A stretch of 64,000 nucleotides of DNA from Klebsiella indica (GTDB lineage: Bacteria; Pseudomonadota; Gammaproteobacteria; Enterobacterales; Enterobacteriaceae): positions 124,001-188,000 of the forward strand of contig NZ_VCHQ01000005.1 of assembly GCF_005860775.1 (NCBI RefSeq). The letters run 5' to 3'. The notes beneath the pieces were generated by a model, which did no database searches, was not told the origin of the DNA, and saw nothing but the letters and a program-made list of their open reading frames with translations. A program made the position numbers and the translations under genes. Shown here piece after piece: positions 39,120 through 51,780 of the stretch; the first letter of the stretch is position 1; the number at the start of each line of letters is the position of its first letter.

Positions 39120-40436
39120 TTACACCACCATCCCCAACAACAGGCAACCAATCAGGCCGCACACGGAAATAATGGTTTCCAGTACCGACCACGACTTGAT
39201 GGTCTCGCCAATTGTCAGGTTGAAATACTCCTTAAACAGCCAGAAACCCGGATCGTTAACGTGAGAGAAAATAACGCTACCGGAACCAACGGCAATAACC
39301 ATCAGTTCCGGGCTCACGCCGGTGGTGGCGATCAGCGGCGCGGCAATGCCGCCCGCAGTGATAGCCGCAACGGTCGCCGAACCCAGCGCGATACGCAGTA
39401 CCGCGGCGATCGACCAGGCCATAAATAGCGGAGACATATTGGATTCATGCATGATAGAGGCGATGTATTTGTCCATACCGCTATCGACCAGCACCTGCTT
39501 GAAAGCGCCGCCGCCGCCAATAATCAGCAGCATCATGGCGATAATTTTGATCGAAGACGTCAGCGTGTCGTTAATCTGCTCCATTGAACGCCCACGATTG
39601 AGGCCGAAGGTAAACAGCGCTATCAGCACCGCGATCAGCGTCGCCATTACCGGATCGCCAAAGAACTCGGCAATCGGCAGGAAGGCATGACCTTTCGGCA
39701 GCACCATCTCAGCCACGGCGCGCGTCGCCATCAGAATAACCGGGACCAGAGAGGTCCAGACGCTGACGCCAAAGCCTGGCATCTCTTCTTCGGTGAACGT
39801 TTTCGGGTTATGCAGGCCTTCCGGAATCGGTTTATCGATCCCTTTCAGGAAGCGCGCATAAACCGGACCGGCCAGAATCACCGTCGGGATCGCCAGAATT
39901 GTACCAAACAGCAGCGTTTTACCCATATCCGCATGGAAAATGGTGGCAATCGCCGTTGGCCCTGGGTGTGGAGGCAGGAAGCCGTGGGTTACGGAGAGCG
40001 CGGCCGCCATCGGTACGCCGATATAGAGCAACGGAATACCGGCTGATGCGGCGATGGTAAAGACCAGCGGCAGCATCAGCACAAAGCCGACTTCATAAAA
40101 CAGGGCAAAACCGACGGTAAAACCGGTCAGTACAACCGCCCACTGAATATGTTGTTTACCAAATTTAGCAATCAGAGTCGTGGCGATACGCTGCGCCCCA
40201 CCGCAGTCCGCCAGCATTTTCCCGAGCATAGCGCCGAAGCCCATGATCAGCGCAAGGCTGCCGAGGGTTCCTCCAACGCCGTTTTTGATGGAGACAATCA
40301 CTTTATCCAGAGGCATGCCCTGCATGAGCCCGACGGCAAGCGCCACCAGAACCAGAGCGATAAATCCGTTAAGCTTGAAACGGATCATCAACAATAATAA
40401 CAGGGCAACACCGATAGCAACGATGACTAATGGCAT
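39120..40436 (-). CDS. gntT: GntT, high-affinity gluconate:H+ symporter
   Basis: 438 residues, identical length to E. coli GntT and very similar (FGAMLGKMLADCGGAQRIATTLI, FLPPHPGPTAIATIF, GSVIFSHVNDPGFWLFKEYF). GntP family with about 12-14 helices. It is regulated by GntR (two candidate operators upstream) and, in E. coli, by CRP. In E. coli malQ lies beyond it; here prlC does. Confidence 0.95.
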   Translation of the reverse strand: MPLVIVAIGVALLLLLMIRFKLNGFIALVLVALAVGLMQGMPLDKVIVSIKNGVGGTLGSLALIMGFGAMLGKMLADCGGAQRIATTLIAKFGKQHIQWAVVLTGFTVGFALFYEVGFVLMLPLVFTIAASAGIPLLYIGVPMAAALSVTHGFLPPHPGPTAIATIFHADMGKTLLFGTILAIPTVILAGPVYARFLKGIDKPIPEGLHNPKTFTEEEMPGFGVSVWTSLVPVILMATRAVAEMVLPKGHAFLPIAEFFGDPVMATLIAVLIALFTFGLNRGRSMEQINDTLTSSIKIIAMMLLIIGGGGAFKQVLVDSGMDKYIASIMHESNMSPLFMAWSIAAVLRIALGSATVAAITAGGIAAPLIATTGVSPELMVIAVGSGSVIFSHVNDPGFWLFKEYFNLTIGETIKSWSVLETIISVCGLIGCLLLGMVV

Positions 40437-40456
40437 GATTTACCTGGCCTTAATTT

Positions 40457-40470
40457 GTTATGGGTAACGT
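40457..40470 (-). promoter_or_regulatory. Possible GntR operator, promoter-proximal
   Basis: GTTATGGGTAACGT (plus strand) about 21 bases before the gntT start; it resembles the GntR palindrome but is a weaker match than the one at 40600. Confidence 0.45.
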
Positions 40471-40599
40471 TATAGTTTCAACAATGACTTCATCCGTTCC
40501 AACAGGAACAAAAAATGTCTGGTGCCATAAAACCTGGCGTTATCCTTACCCAGAGAAAGGATAGCCGACTATTTTTTAACCTATGGCATCTGTTTTGAA

Positions 40600-40614
40600 T
40601 GATACGGGTAACAT
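40600..40614 (-). promoter_or_regulatory. GntR operator upstream of gntT
   Basis: TGATACGGGTAACAT, i.e. ATGTTACCCGTATCA on the minus strand, a near-perfect GntR consensus. It lies about 165 bases before gntT, in the 365-base gntT-nfuA gap, which otherwise shows only the nfuA terminator and AT-rich promoter sequence. Confidence 0.75.
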
Positions 40615-40723
40615 ATAAAGTTTGAGAATCACTTTGCCGGTAAAAATGTCAAATATGAGACTTAAGTCATGCTCTTTGCCCGGTTTTTGCAGAGATGTCT
40701 GGCGGGGATGTTGTGCGGTAACG

Positions 40724-40758
40724 CAAAAAACAGCCCAACAGCGAAGAGGCTATTGGGC
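40724..40758 (-). terminator. Intrinsic terminator of nfuA
   Basis: Minus strand: GCCCAATAGCCTCTTCGCTG then TTGGGC and a T6 run, a classic hairpin with a CTTCG loop, about 44 bases after the nfuA stop. Confidence 0.88.
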
Positions 40759-40801
40759 CGGGAGGGTCCAGGCTGTGTTCCGTAATCCTGTGGGAAACAG
40801 C

Positions 40802-41377
40802 CTAGTAGTAGGAGTGCTCGCCGCGCTGGTGCTCGGTCAGATCGCGCACGCCTTTCAGTTCCGGGAATTCGTTCAGCAATTGCTTCTCGATCCCCTCTTT
40901 CAGGGTGACATCCACCATCGAGCAGCCGTTGCAGCCGCCGCCGAATTGCAGAATCGCCAGCCCGTCCTCGGTGATTTCCATCAGCGATACGCGCCCGCCG
41001 TGACCGGCTAGCTGCGGGTTAATCTGCGACTGTAACAGGTACTCGACACGCTCCATCAGCGGCGCATCGTCAGACACTTTGCGCATTTTGGCGTTTGGCG
41101 CTTTCAGCGTCAGCTGCGAGCCAAGCTGGTCGGTAACAAAATCAATTTCAGCGTCTTCAAGGTACGGCGCGCTAAGTTCATCGACATAAGCGGTCAGTTG
41201 CTCAAACTTCAGCGCAGTATCGCTGTCTTCCACCGCATCCGGCGGGCAATAGGAAACACCGCACTCGGCGTTTGGGGTACCGGGATTGATCACAAATACG
41301 CGAATTTGCGTCCCTTCTTCCTGATTTGCCAGCAGTTTGGCAAAGTGCGCTTGTGCAGCATCGGAAATACGGATCAT
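40802..41377 (-). CDS. nfuA: NfuA, Fe-S cluster carrier
   Basis: 191 residues. An N-terminal degenerate A-type domain and a C-terminal Nfu domain with the CxxC ([11 protein letters not shown], about Cys149/Cys152) that holds a [4Fe-4S] cluster in the dimer. It repairs or loads clusters on targets such as LipA and aconitase under stress. It is downstream of gntX on the same strand. Confidence 0.95.
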   Translation of the reverse strand: MIRISDAAQAHFAKLLANQEEGTQIRVFVINPGTPNAECGVSYCPPDAVEDSDTALKFEQLTAYVDELSAPYLEDAEIDFVTDQLGSQLTLKAPNAKMRKVSDDAPLMERVEYLLQSQINPQLAGHGGRVSLMEITEDGLAILQFGGGCNGCSMVDVTLKEGIEKQLLNEFPELKGVRDLTEHQRGEHSYY

Positions 41378-41435
41378 AGCGTTGGCCTAATAGTTGACTA
41401 TTTTACTGGGTTATAATACGCCCATCAGCAGGGGT

Positions 41436-42110
41436 CTACAAGGTACGGCATATACACCATACCTGAACCGTCGCGGCGCCGTTTCGCAAAAGCAGGCGGG
41501 ATATCTCAGCGACGGTACTTCCGGTTGTGACGACATCATCCACAATGGCGATATGGTGACCCTGCACCGACAATTCAAGCTGAAAGGCGTTTTTCAGGTT
41601 CTGTTTACGCAATCTGGCGCTGAGCTGATGTTGATTGGCAGTACGACGCTGGCGTGTTAGCGCATCGCTACGCCAGGCGCAGCCTGTCCAGCGCGCCAGC
41701 GGACGGCACAGCAGATCGCTTTGATTAAACCCCCGCCGCCACTGGCGCCGTTGCCAGAGCGGGACGCTAATAATCCGGTCCGGACGAGGGAGAACCCGAC
41801 TGTGATAGATTCGCAACAGGAGCAAACGCGCCAGCGCCGGCGCCAGTTCAGGCCGATGATGAAATTTCAACTGGTGAATCAGGCGGCTCAGTGGCGGACA
41901 ATAGTCATTGACGGTCACCAGCCGCTGCCATGGCGGCGGTTTTTGCAGGCATCGTCCACAGGGCAACGCGCTTGCCTGAGCCGGCAGACCACACTGCGGG
42001 CAGAGCGGCACAGAAACCCGCAGCGCTGACGTGCAGCGTGAGCAGATTCCCCAGCGGGCGATGGCCAGCGGCATTTGACATAGCCAGCATAAGCTGTGTG
42101 CTGTTAGCAT
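41436..42110 (-). CDS. gntX: GntX, ComF-type phosphoribosyltransferase-like protein
   Basis: 224 residues from ATG 42110 (MLTAHSLCWLCQMPL). The upstream extension of the frame overlaps bioH and is rejected. N-terminal zinc-ribbon cysteines (CWLC, CPQC, CGRC) precede a PRTase domain with IVDDVVTTGSTVAE. It is a ComFC homologue; the E. coli protein affects DNA uptake/use as nutrient, and the old link with gluconate is only historical. Confidence 0.92.
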   Translation of the reverse strand: MLTAHSLCWLCQMPLAIARWGICSRCTSALRVSVPLCPQCGLPAQASALPCGRCLQKPPPWQRLVTVNDYCPPLSRLIHQLKFHHRPELAPALARLLLLRIYHSRVLPRPDRIISVPLWQRRQWRRGFNQSDLLCRPLARWTGCAWRSDALTRQRRTANQHQLSARLRKQNLKNAFQLELSVQGHHIAIVDDVVTTGSTVAEISRLLLRNGAATVQVWCICRTL

Positions 42111-42146
42111 ATTTCCCCTCATATTGTGGAAAGAGAACAGTAACTG

Positions 42147-42929
42147 ATGAAAGAGATCTGGTGGCAAACCGCTGGTGAAGGAAACTGTCATCTTGTGCTG
42201 CTGCACGGATGGGGGCTGAATGCCCAGGTGTGGGATTGCATCGCGCCGCAACTGGCCTCGCATTTTACACTGCACCTCGTCGACCTTCCGGGCTATGGCC
42301 GCAGCGGCGGTTTTGGCACCCTGTCGCTGGAGGAGATGGCGCAGCGGGTGCTGGCCAACGCGCCAGAGAAAGCGATTTGGCTCGGCTGGAGCCTGGGCGG
42401 GCTGGTTGCAAGCCAGATTGCATTAACTTATCCGGAACGCGTACAGGCGCTGGTCACCGTCGCTTCTTCTCCCTGTTTTAGCGCTTACGCGGGCTGGCCA
42501 GGAATTAAACCCGACGTGTTGAGCGGTTTCCAGCAGCAGCTCAGCGAAGATTTTCAGCGTACCGTGGAACGTTTTCTGGCGCTGCAAACCCTGGGCACCG
42601 AGAGCGCCCGTCAGGACGCCAGGGCATTGAAAAGTGCCGTGCTGTCGTTGCCGATGCCATCGCCGGAGGTATTAAACGGCGGGCTGGAGATCCTCAAAAC
42701 CGCCGATTTACGCCAGCCGTTGACGACGCTCACCATGCCGTTTTTGCGCATGTATGGTCGTCTGGATGGTCTGGTCCCGCGTAAAATCATCCCGCTTCTC
42801 GACGCCATGTGGCCGGGAAGTGCGTCGATCATCTTCGATAAAGCCGCTCATGCGCCGTTTATTTCCCATCCACAGGCGTTTTGTGCCCCACTGGTGGCGC
42901 TGAAGAATCAGTGGGAACATTGTGTTTAG
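42147..42929 (+). CDS. bioH: BioH, pimeloyl-ACP methyl ester carboxylesterase
   Basis: 260 residues; alpha/beta hydrolase with nucleophile GWSLGG (Ser near 82), the oxyanion LHGWG, the acid in YGRLDGLVP and His in KAAHAPF. It removes the methyl group that disguises the malonyl starter in biotin synthesis. It is divergent from gntX with a 36-base gap, as in E. coli. Confidence 0.95.
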   Translation: MKEIWWQTAGEGNCHLVLLHGWGLNAQVWDCIAPQLASHFTLHLVDLPGYGRSGGFGTLSLEEMAQRVLANAPEKAIWLGWSLGGLVASQIALTYPERVQALVTVASSPCFSAYAGWPGIKPDVLSGFQQQLSEDFQRTVERFLALQTLGTESARQDARALKSAVLSLPMPSPEVLNGGLEILKTADLRQPLTTLTMPFLRMYGRLDGLVPRKIIPLLDAMWPGSASIIFDKAAHAPFISHPQAFCAPLVALKNQWEHCV

Positions 42930-43002
42930 CTGAATGGGATAAAAAGCTGGGCCGCAATACGTAGCCTGTTACGGTGATTGGCTCTTTTACATGTACATGG
43001 CT

Positions 43003-43032
43003 ACCCGGAGGCGGCGAACTGCGCCTCCGGGT
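43003..43032. terminator. Bidirectional hairpin between bioH and feoC
   Basis: 11-bp perfect stem ACCCGGAGGCG ... CGCCTCCGGGT in the convergent gap. E. coli has yhgA (transposase-like) here; none is present in this window. Confidence 0.65.
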
Positions 43033-43060
43033 TACCGCACGGAGCGGTACCGTCGCCTGA

Positions 43061-43297
43061 TCAGCGTAGCGACCACCACTCTCGCAGACAGGCCTTGCCT
43101 TCCGGGCAGTTTTTACAACTGCCGGAGAGGCAGCCCGTGGCATCTTCCGTCATTTTTACCGCTTTACCCATCGCTTCCAGGCGGAGCAGCATGGCATCAA
43201 TTAACGGCTGTGGCGTGTGCAGGCGAACGCTCAGTTGCTCTGCCTCCATCCGCCCTTGCAGGGCCAGCATATTACGAACGTCAATTAACGACGCCAT
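43061..43297 (-). CDS. feoC: FeoC, ferrous iron transport accessory protein
   Basis: 78 residues. A winged-helix body and a cysteine cluster ([15 protein letters not shown]) as in enterobacterial FeoC, which binds an Fe-S cluster and protects FeoB from proteolysis. It is 10 bases downstream of feoB. Confidence 0.93.
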   Translation of the reverse strand: MASLIDVRNMLALQGRMEAEQLSVRLHTPQPLIDAMLLRLEAMGKAVKMTEDATGCLSGSCKNCPEGKACLREWWSLR

Positions 43298-43306
43298 TAT
43301 CGCTCC

Positions 43307-45631
43307 TTAGTGGCAATCGCCAGCCGGGCTATGGCAGCAGGAGGATGGGGTTTTTCGCGTCGCCAGCAGCGAAATCTCCACCCGGCTACGCGCTCTGCGC
43401 AACAGGCCAAAAACCACAATATTGAACACGATCACCGCCAGAATGCACGCCAGGCTATAGCGCGGATGCTGGCTGAAGCTGACGCTCTGGTAGTACAACG
43501 TGGCGATCGAATAGGCGACATTCAGCCCCCACAAAATGGAGAAGGACATCCAGCCACGGCTCGATTCGCGAGCAATCGCCCCCATCACCGAAATACAGGG
43601 AATATAGAGCAGAACGAAAATCAGGTAGCTGTATGCCGCCGCCGCGCTGCCGAATTTGCTGCTCATCACCCCCATCGCGCCGGTTTCCATTTCGCCATCG
43701 CCTTTGCTGGCTTCTATCGGGTTCGCCAGCACGCTCAGGCTGAACGTATCCTTCAGGCTCTGCCAGGTTTCATCCACTGCGGCCAGCAGCTCATCGCCAA
43801 GGTTAAACGCCTGCGGATCAAACTCCGCATTCTGGATATCTTCCGCGGTGTAGAGAGTATTCAGCGTCCCCACCACCACTTCCTTCGCCATCGCGCCGGT
43901 AAACAGGCCGACGGTCGCCTGCCAGTTATCGTCATGTACGCCAATCGGCTTAAACACGGGGGTGATGATACGGCTGACCGATGCCAGCGCCGAATCGTTA
44001 ATGTTATCGACCACCTTCCCGCTTAACGAGAAGCTGTTCAGCGCGCTAAGGAAGATACTGACAACGACGATGACTTTACCCGCCCGTAGCACAAAGCCTT
44101 TCAGGCGCTGCCAGGTCTGAATAATCAGGCTTTTCACGTGTGGGACATGATACACCGGCAGTTCCATCACAAATGGTGAAGCTTCGCCGCGCATAATGGT
44201 GTGTTTCAACATTAAACCCGTGGCAATCGCCATCACGATCCCCAGTACATACAGCGAGAAGACCGCCAGCGCGCCATCCTGCCCAAAGAAGGCGGCAGCG
44301 AAAACGGCAAAAATCGCCAGCCGCGCGCCGCAGGACATAAACGGCGCCATCATAATGGTCATCAGGCGCTCACGCGGCGCATCAAGCGTACGCGCGCCCA
44401 TCACCGACGGTACGTTACAGCCAAAACCAACAATTAGCGGCACAAAGGATTTTCCCGGTAGCCCCAGCGCCTGCATCAGACGGTCCATTACAAACGCCGC
44501 CCGTGCCATATAACCGGAATCTTCAAGGAAAGAGAGAAACAGGTACATCATGCCGATCTGCGGCACCAGCGGCAGCACGGTGTTGATACCGCCGCCAATC
44601 CCCTGGGCAAGAAAGACCGTCAACCAGTCCGGGAAATGCAGCGTATAGCCAATCCACTGAATGCCGTGGATAAAGATGGCCACGGAACCGGCATCGAAGA
44701 ACGGCTGTAACGCGCCGCCGATATTGATCGCCAGTAAAAACATCAGATACATGACAAACAGAAAAATCGGCAGCCCAAGAAAGCGGTTGAGGATAATTTT
44801 ATCCATCGCCACAGTAAAACGACTGGGTTCGACGGTCAGAGTATTGCTGACCGCATCGCAAATCGCGGCAATACTTTGGTAACGGGCATCGGCAATATGC
44901 AGCGCCGGATCGTCCAGCGCGTCATTCAAATGCGCCAGAGCGACATCCAGTTTATGGGCGGCATCACCAGCATAGGCACGGCTATAAATGTCGCCTTCGA
45001 GCATCTGCAGACTCAGCCAACGGCGCTGACGCTGGGGAATATCCTGCGCCATAACCTGTGCCAGCTTATCTGCTTCATCCAGCAGCGGTTGCGGATAGTG
45101 CACCAGCTCAATGGACTGATTTTGCTGATGACGGTCGATAGCCATTTTTAAGGTGTCGAGACCTCGCCCACGCGTGGAAACCAGGGGAATAACCGGGCAC
45201 CCAAGACGAGCGGCCAACGCATCGACATCGATACGGATGTTCTGCTTTTCCGCAATATCCAGCATATTCAGCGCAACCACGCAGGGAATACCGAGTTCCA
45301 GCAGTTGCAGGGTCAGATAGAGGTTTCGCTCCAGATTCGACGCATCGACCACGTTAATCAGCATGTCAGCATCGCCACTAAGAATATAGTGACAGGCAAT
45401 TTGCTCATCCAGCGAGGTTTGTGAAGAGATGGTGGTGAGAGAATAGGTTCCGGGAAGATCAACCAGCGTGACCCGACTATCCGTCGTATTGAATCCCCCT
45501 TCTTTACGCTCAACGGTCACCCCCGACCAGTTGCCGACGCGCTGACGCGCGCCGGTAAGCTGGTTGAATAATGTTGTCTTACCGGAATTAGGATTACCAA
45601 TTAAACCAATGGTTAATTTTTTCATATTCAT
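43307..45631 (-). CDS. feoB: FeoB, ferrous iron transporter with N-terminal GTPase
   Basis: 774 residues. G-domain motifs: G1 GNPNSGKTT (12-20), G3 DLPG, G4 NMLD; then a GDI helical region and a membrane domain with paired Gate motifs, including VPLIVGFGCNVPSVMGAR with the conserved Cys. It imports Fe2+ across the inner membrane. Middle gene of feoABC. Confidence 0.96.
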   Translation of the reverse strand: MNMKKLTIGLIGNPNSGKTTLFNQLTGARQRVGNWSGVTVERKEGGFNTTDSRVTLVDLPGTYSLTTISSQTSLDEQIACHYILSGDADMLINVVDASNLERNLYLTLQLLELGIPCVVALNMLDIAEKQNIRIDVDALAARLGCPVIPLVSTRGRGLDTLKMAIDRHQQNQSIELVHYPQPLLDEADKLAQVMAQDIPQRQRRWLSLQMLEGDIYSRAYAGDAAHKLDVALAHLNDALDDPALHIADARYQSIAAICDAVSNTLTVEPSRFTVAMDKIILNRFLGLPIFLFVMYLMFLLAINIGGALQPFFDAGSVAIFIHGIQWIGYTLHFPDWLTVFLAQGIGGGINTVLPLVPQIGMMYLFLSFLEDSGYMARAAFVMDRLMQALGLPGKSFVPLIVGFGCNVPSVMGARTLDAPRERLMTIMMAPFMSCGARLAIFAVFAAAFFGQDGALAVFSLYVLGIVMAIATGLMLKHTIMRGEASPFVMELPVYHVPHVKSLIIQTWQRLKGFVLRAGKVIVVVSIFLSALNSFSLSGKVVDNINDSALASVSRIITPVFKPIGVHDDNWQATVGLFTGAMAKEVVVGTLNTLYTAEDIQNAEFDPQAFNLGDELLAAVDETWQSLKDTFSLSVLANPIEASKGDGEMETGAMGVMSSKFGSAAAAYSYLIFVLLYIPCISVMGAIARESSRGWMSFSILWGLNVAYSIATLYYQSVSFSQHPRYSLACILAVIVFNIVVFGLLRRARSRVEISLLATRKTPSSCCHSPAGDCH

Positions 45632-45652
45632 GCTCTTAGTACCGGTCAGACA

Positions 45653-45889
<237 letters not shown>

Positions 45890-45950
45890 TTATATATCGC
45901 TAACCGAAAGAGAGTACTCCGTATATGCGGAGGTGCCGCCCCAGGGGCAT

Positions 45951-46087
45951 GTGCCCGTCATACTTCAAGCTGCATATGCGTTGGCTGCGGATGACCTGGC
46001 CTACGGCCTCACGCCTTCGGAGCCAGCGTAAGCGCTGTTCAAAACGGCTCGCCGGTTTGTCACGCAACTCGAATTATTTAGGGCATA
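45951..46087. repeat. ERIC-like element with variant interior in the feo leader (137 bp)
   Basis: Begins GCCCGTCATACTTCAAGCTG and ends GCAACTCGAATTATTTAGGG, the ERIC termini. The interior (CCTGGCCTACGGCCTCACGC, AGCGTAAGCGCTGTTCAAAA) matches the copy at 30375-30530. It sits between the Fur box and feoA, so it should be transcribed as part of the feo 5' leader. Confidence 0.82.
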
Positions 46088-46117
46088 GATAACAAGGAAT
46101 CAGAATAATTACTGTAA

Positions 46118-46138
46118 ATAATGATAATGAGAATAGTT
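46118..46138 (-). promoter_or_regulatory. Fur box of the feo operon
   Basis: AATAATGATAATGAGAATAGT matches the Fur hexamer array (GATAAT-type repeats) well. It lies about 240 bases before feoA, upstream of the ERIC-like insertion. Confidence 0.72.
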
Positions 46139-46198
46139 TTTATCATCAATACATATAATACGATTGACGCTATTTTTAAACAGGAAATTGAGCTTTTG

Positions 46199-46212
46199 TT
46201 GATATTGAGCAA
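46199..46212 (-). promoter_or_regulatory. FNR box of the feo operon
   Basis: TTGATATTGAGCAA agrees with TTGAT-N4-ATCAA at 9 of 10 positions. Anaerobic activation of feoABC by FNR is known in E. coli; the site lies upstream of the Fur box as expected for an activator. Confidence 0.7.
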
Positions 46213-46289
46213 ACTCTATTTTGTAACGGCCACCGGGTTAATCATTTTTCTTAATGACACAATGTTTAATTATGGTTTAGTTAGTTAAC

Positions 46290-46310
46290 AAAATGAAAAT
46301 GATAATTTTT
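46290..46310. promoter_or_regulatory. Second Fur-like site in the feo-tex gap
   Basis: AAAATGAAAATGATAATTTTT resembles half of a Fur array. It is far upstream of feoA (about 410 bases), downstream of the tex stop, so its function is unclear. The remainder of this 553-base gap is AT-rich and gene-free. Confidence 0.35.
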
Positions 46311-46433
46311 CCTGAATCATCAGGCGCAACGCATATTTATTAATAGATTATAAGAAAATATTAATAATTGTGTACGCAACAGGGTGAAGCGCTGAGGGAA
46401 ATCGGCCCCTCAGCGAGAGAGGCCGGGAAGCGG

Positions 46434-48767
46434 TTAGCGTTTTTTACCCATTGCTGCGGCCAGCGCGTCCATCATCGCGCTATTGCCCGCAGGTTGCGCG
46501 TCGCGACCGCGCGGCTTCGCCGCTTTCGCTGCCGGACGATTACCCTGAGAGCGCTCGTTATTGCCGCCGCCGCGGCGGGCACTGGTTTCGCCCGGCTGTT
46601 CGTCCAGACGCATGGTCAGGGCGATGCGCTTACGCGCCAGGTCGACTTCCATGACTTTGACCTTCACAATATCGCCCGCTTTGACCACCGTGTGCGGGTC
46701 TTCAACGAACTTATTCGACAAGGAAGAGATGTGTACCAGACCATCCTGGTGGACGCCGATATCGACAAACGCGCCGAAGTTGGTAACGTTGGTGACCGCG
46801 CCTTCAAGAATCATCCCCGGTAGCAGATCGTTCATCGTCTCCACGCCATCGGCGAACTGCGCGGTTTTAAACTCCGGACGCGGGTCGCGCCCCGGTTTTT
46901 CCAGCTCTTTGATGATGTCGGACACCGTCGGCACGCCGAATTTATCATCGGTAAAATCCACCGCTTTCAGATTGCGCAACTCGCTGCTGTTGCCCATCAG
47001 GTCTTTTAGCGCCTGTTGGGTCGCGGCAAGAATTCGCTCAACCACCGGATAGGCTTCCGGGTGCACGGTTGAGGCATCCAGCGGGTTATCGCCATGATTG
47101 ATACGCAGGAAGCCCGCGCACTGCTCAAACGCTTTCGGCCCCAGGCGGCTCACTTTCAGCAACTGCTGGCGATTCTGGAACTGACCGTTTTCATCACGCC
47201 AGGCGACGATATTCTGCGCCATCATGCGCGTTAAGCCCGCCACGCGGGTGAGCAGCGGCACGGACGCGGTGTTCAGATCGACGCCGACGGCGTTTACGCA
47301 GTCTTCCACAACGGCATCCAGTTTACGGGCAAGCTGGGTCTGGCTGACGTCGTGCTGATACTGGCCGACGCCGATGGATTTCGGATCGATTTTCACCAGT
47401 TCCGCCAGCGGATCCTGCAGACGACGAGCGATAGAGACCGCGCCGCGCAGCGAAACGTCCAGATCCGGGAACTCCAGCGCCGCCAGTTCGGAAGCGGAAT
47501 ACACTGATGCTCCGGCTTCGCTGACGATCACTTTCTGCGCCGTCACTTTCGGGAACTGTTTCTGCACGTCAAGGAAGAAACGCTCGGTTTCACGCGACGC
47601 CGTGCCGTTACCAATCGCCACCAGCTCAACGTTGTGTTTTTCGCACAGCGCGGCAACCGCCACCGCCGCTTTAGCCGCCTGGCCGGTATGCGGATAAATA
47701 GTATCGGTGGCGACCAGTTTGCCTGTACCGTCAACAACGGCGACTTTCACCCCGGTGCGCAGGCCCGGATCGAGGCCCATAGTCGCGCGCAGGCCAGCCG
47801 GTGCCGCCATCAGCAGGTCATGGAGGTTGCGGGCAAAGACGTTAATGGCTTCATCTTCCGCACGCTCACGCACGGAGCCCATCAGTTCAGTTTCCAGATG
47901 CATCAGCACTTTGATGCGCCATGTCCAGCTCACCACGCCTTTGCGCCAGCTATCCGCCGGAGCGTTGTTCAGACGCAGACCGAGGTGATCCTGGATGATT
48001 TGCTCGCAGTGGCTCTCTTTCGGCGGCTCATCAAATTGCGGATCGGCATTCAGCGACAGTTGCAGCACGCCTTCGTTGCGGCCACGGAACATCGCCAGCG
48101 CGCGGTGCGACGGCACGGTGGCGATCGGTTCGTGATGATCGAAATAATCACGGAATTTCGCCCCTTCCTCCTCTTTGCCACTGACGACGGTCGCCACCAG
48201 ATGGGCGTTCTTCCACAGATAATCGCGCACTTTCGCCAGCAGCGCCGCGTCTTCAGCGAAGCGCTCCATCAGGATATAGCGCGCGCCGTCGAGGGCCGCT
48301 TTGGCGTCCGCCACGCCGTTGTCAGCGTTGATATATTTTGCCGCCTCCGTTTCCGGGGTGTGGGACGGGTCTGTCCACAGCAGGTCGGCCAACGGTTCAA
48401 GTCCGGCTTCGATGGCGATTTGCCCGCGGGTGCGACGTTTGGGTTTGTAGGGCAGGTAGAGGTCTTCGAGTTCGGTCTTACTTAACGTGCCGTTGATGGC
48501 GTTAGCCAGCTCATCGGTCAGCTTGCCCTGTTCGCCGATGGACTTGAGGATCGCCTGGCGACGATCGTCGAGTTCACGCAGATAACCCAGGCGGGTTTCC
48601 AGATTACGCAACTGCGTGTCATCCAGACCGCCAGTGACTTCTTTACGATAGCGTGCGATAAACGGCACGGTATTCCCTTCATCAAGCAGGCGAACGGCAG
48701 CTTCTACCTGTTCAGCCCTGGCCTGAAGTTCACCCGCAATAATGCGGCAGAGCGAATCATTCATCAT
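46434..48767 (-). CDS. yhgF: Tex/YhgF, transcription accessory protein
   Basis: 777 residues. Tex N-terminal domain, YqgF-like RNase-H fold ([20 protein letters not shown]), helix-hairpin-helix region ([15 protein letters not shown]) and a C-terminal S1 domain ([31 protein letters not shown]), ending in a basic tail. It binds RNA and RNA polymerase-associated transcripts. It is oriented with greB as in E. coli. Confidence 0.95.
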   Translation of the reverse strand: MMNDSLCRIIAGELQARAEQVEAAVRLLDEGNTVPFIARYRKEVTGGLDDTQLRNLETRLGYLRELDDRRQAILKSIGEQGKLTDELANAINGTLSKTELEDLYLPYKPKRRTRGQIAIEAGLEPLADLLWTDPSHTPETEAAKYINADNGVADAKAALDGARYILMERFAEDAALLAKVRDYLWKNAHLVATVVSGKEEEGAKFRDYFDHHEPIATVPSHRALAMFRGRNEGVLQLSLNADPQFDEPPKESHCEQIIQDHLGLRLNNAPADSWRKGVVSWTWRIKVLMHLETELMGSVRERAEDEAINVFARNLHDLLMAAPAGLRATMGLDPGLRTGVKVAVVDGTGKLVATDTIYPHTGQAAKAAVAVAALCEKHNVELVAIGNGTASRETERFFLDVQKQFPKVTAQKVIVSEAGASVYSASELAALEFPDLDVSLRGAVSIARRLQDPLAELVKIDPKSIGVGQYQHDVSQTQLARKLDAVVEDCVNAVGVDLNTASVPLLTRVAGLTRMMAQNIVAWRDENGQFQNRQQLLKVSRLGPKAFEQCAGFLRINHGDNPLDASTVHPEAYPVVERILAATQQALKDLMGNSSELRNLKAVDFTDDKFGVPTVSDIIKELEKPGRDPRPEFKTAQFADGVETMNDLLPGMILEGAVTNVTNFGAFVDIGVHQDGLVHISSLSNKFVEDPHTVVKAGDIVKVKVMEVDLARKRIALTMRLDEQPGETSARRGGGNNERSQGNRPAAKAAKPRGRDAQPAGNSAMMDALAAAMGKKR

Positions 48768-48880
48768 GAGGTTAATTCATCTTTAGGATCAAAAATCAGG
48801 GGCATAGTTATACGGACTGACACGGCAAAATACCAGCCGCGACCACAGTCTCTCGGAATGTTCCGGCGCGGATTGCGGGC

Positions 48881-49354
48881 TCATTTAACGTATTCAATTT
48901 CGTTCACGTACCAGGTCGCCTCACCGGCGGGCGTGTTCACGATCGCTAAATCACCGACCGCTTTTTTCAGCAGCGCGCGCGCCATCGGCGAGTCGATAGA
49001 GATGTAATCCTTGCGACCGAAGATTTCATCGTAACCGACGATACGAAAGCGCATGGTATCGCCATCATCGTTTTCAATTTCCACCCACGCGCCGAAGAAC
49101 ACTCTCCCCTCCTGCTGCGGCGAATAATCAACGATTTTCAGATGTTCAAGGCATTTGGTCAGGTAGCGTACCCGGCGGTCGATTTCACGCAGGCGCTTTT
49201 TATTGTACTGATAATCAGCGTTTTCGCTGCGGTCGCCGAGGCTCGCCGCCCAGGTCACTTTTTTCGTGACCTCCGGGCGCTCTTCACGCCACAGGGTGTC
49301 CATCTCTTTTTTTAGTTTCTCATACCCTTCACGGGTGATCAGCGGCGTTCTCAT
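48881..49354 (-). CDS. greB: GreB, transcript cleavage factor
   Basis: 157 residues. N-terminal coiled coil with the acidic tip (ASLGDRSENADYQYNKKRLREID, the Asp/Glu that chelate Mg2+ at the RNAP active site) and a C-terminal FKBP-like domain. It rescues backtracked RNA polymerase. It is divergent from ompR across 237 bases. Confidence 0.96.
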   Translation of the reverse strand: MRTPLITREGYEKLKKEMDTLWREERPEVTKKVTWAASLGDRSENADYQYNKKRLREIDRRVRYLTKCLEHLKIVDYSPQQEGRVFFGAWVEIENDDGDTMRFRIVGYDEIFGRKDYISIDSPMARALLKKAVGDLAIVNTPAGEATWYVNEIEYVK

Positions 49355-49591
49355 CGCAGGTTCCGGCTCCTGATTGCAGATCGTTGTACCATGCTACGCA
49401 CAATTCATCGCACGTAATAATACCAACAGGATAAATAATGTGGCTTATGCTTAAATGTATACTTAAGCTGCTGTTAAATATGCTTTGTAACAATTTAGCC
49501 TGGAATATATACCAGATTTCGCTGGTGAGCGACCCGGGCTTTTTTGAGAATACGCACTGACAATTGCAGTGAACCTTTGGGAGTATAAACA

Positions 49592-51669
<2,078 letters not shown>

Positions 51670-51688
51670 ATCGGCGATAACCTGCCCC

Positions 51689-51725
51689 TTGCCCGGCACG
51701 CATTAAACGTCGCCTTGCCGGGCAA
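51689..51725. terminator. Bidirectional hairpin between envZ and the phosphatase gene
   Basis: 10-bp inverted repeat TTGCCCGGCA ... TGCCGGGCAA, 20 bases after the envZ stop in a convergent gap. It is also REP-like in composition. Confidence 0.6.
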
Positions 51726-51780
51726 CAAAAGCGCCGTGCGGGCTGGCCGCCGCCCGGCAGGAACGCCGTCCCCTCTGTTT

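Noticed and set aside
47634-48485. 283-codon plus-strand frame within tex
   Set aside because: Shadow of the conserved tex gene on the other strand; rich in His/Arg/Gln as typical of antisense translation.
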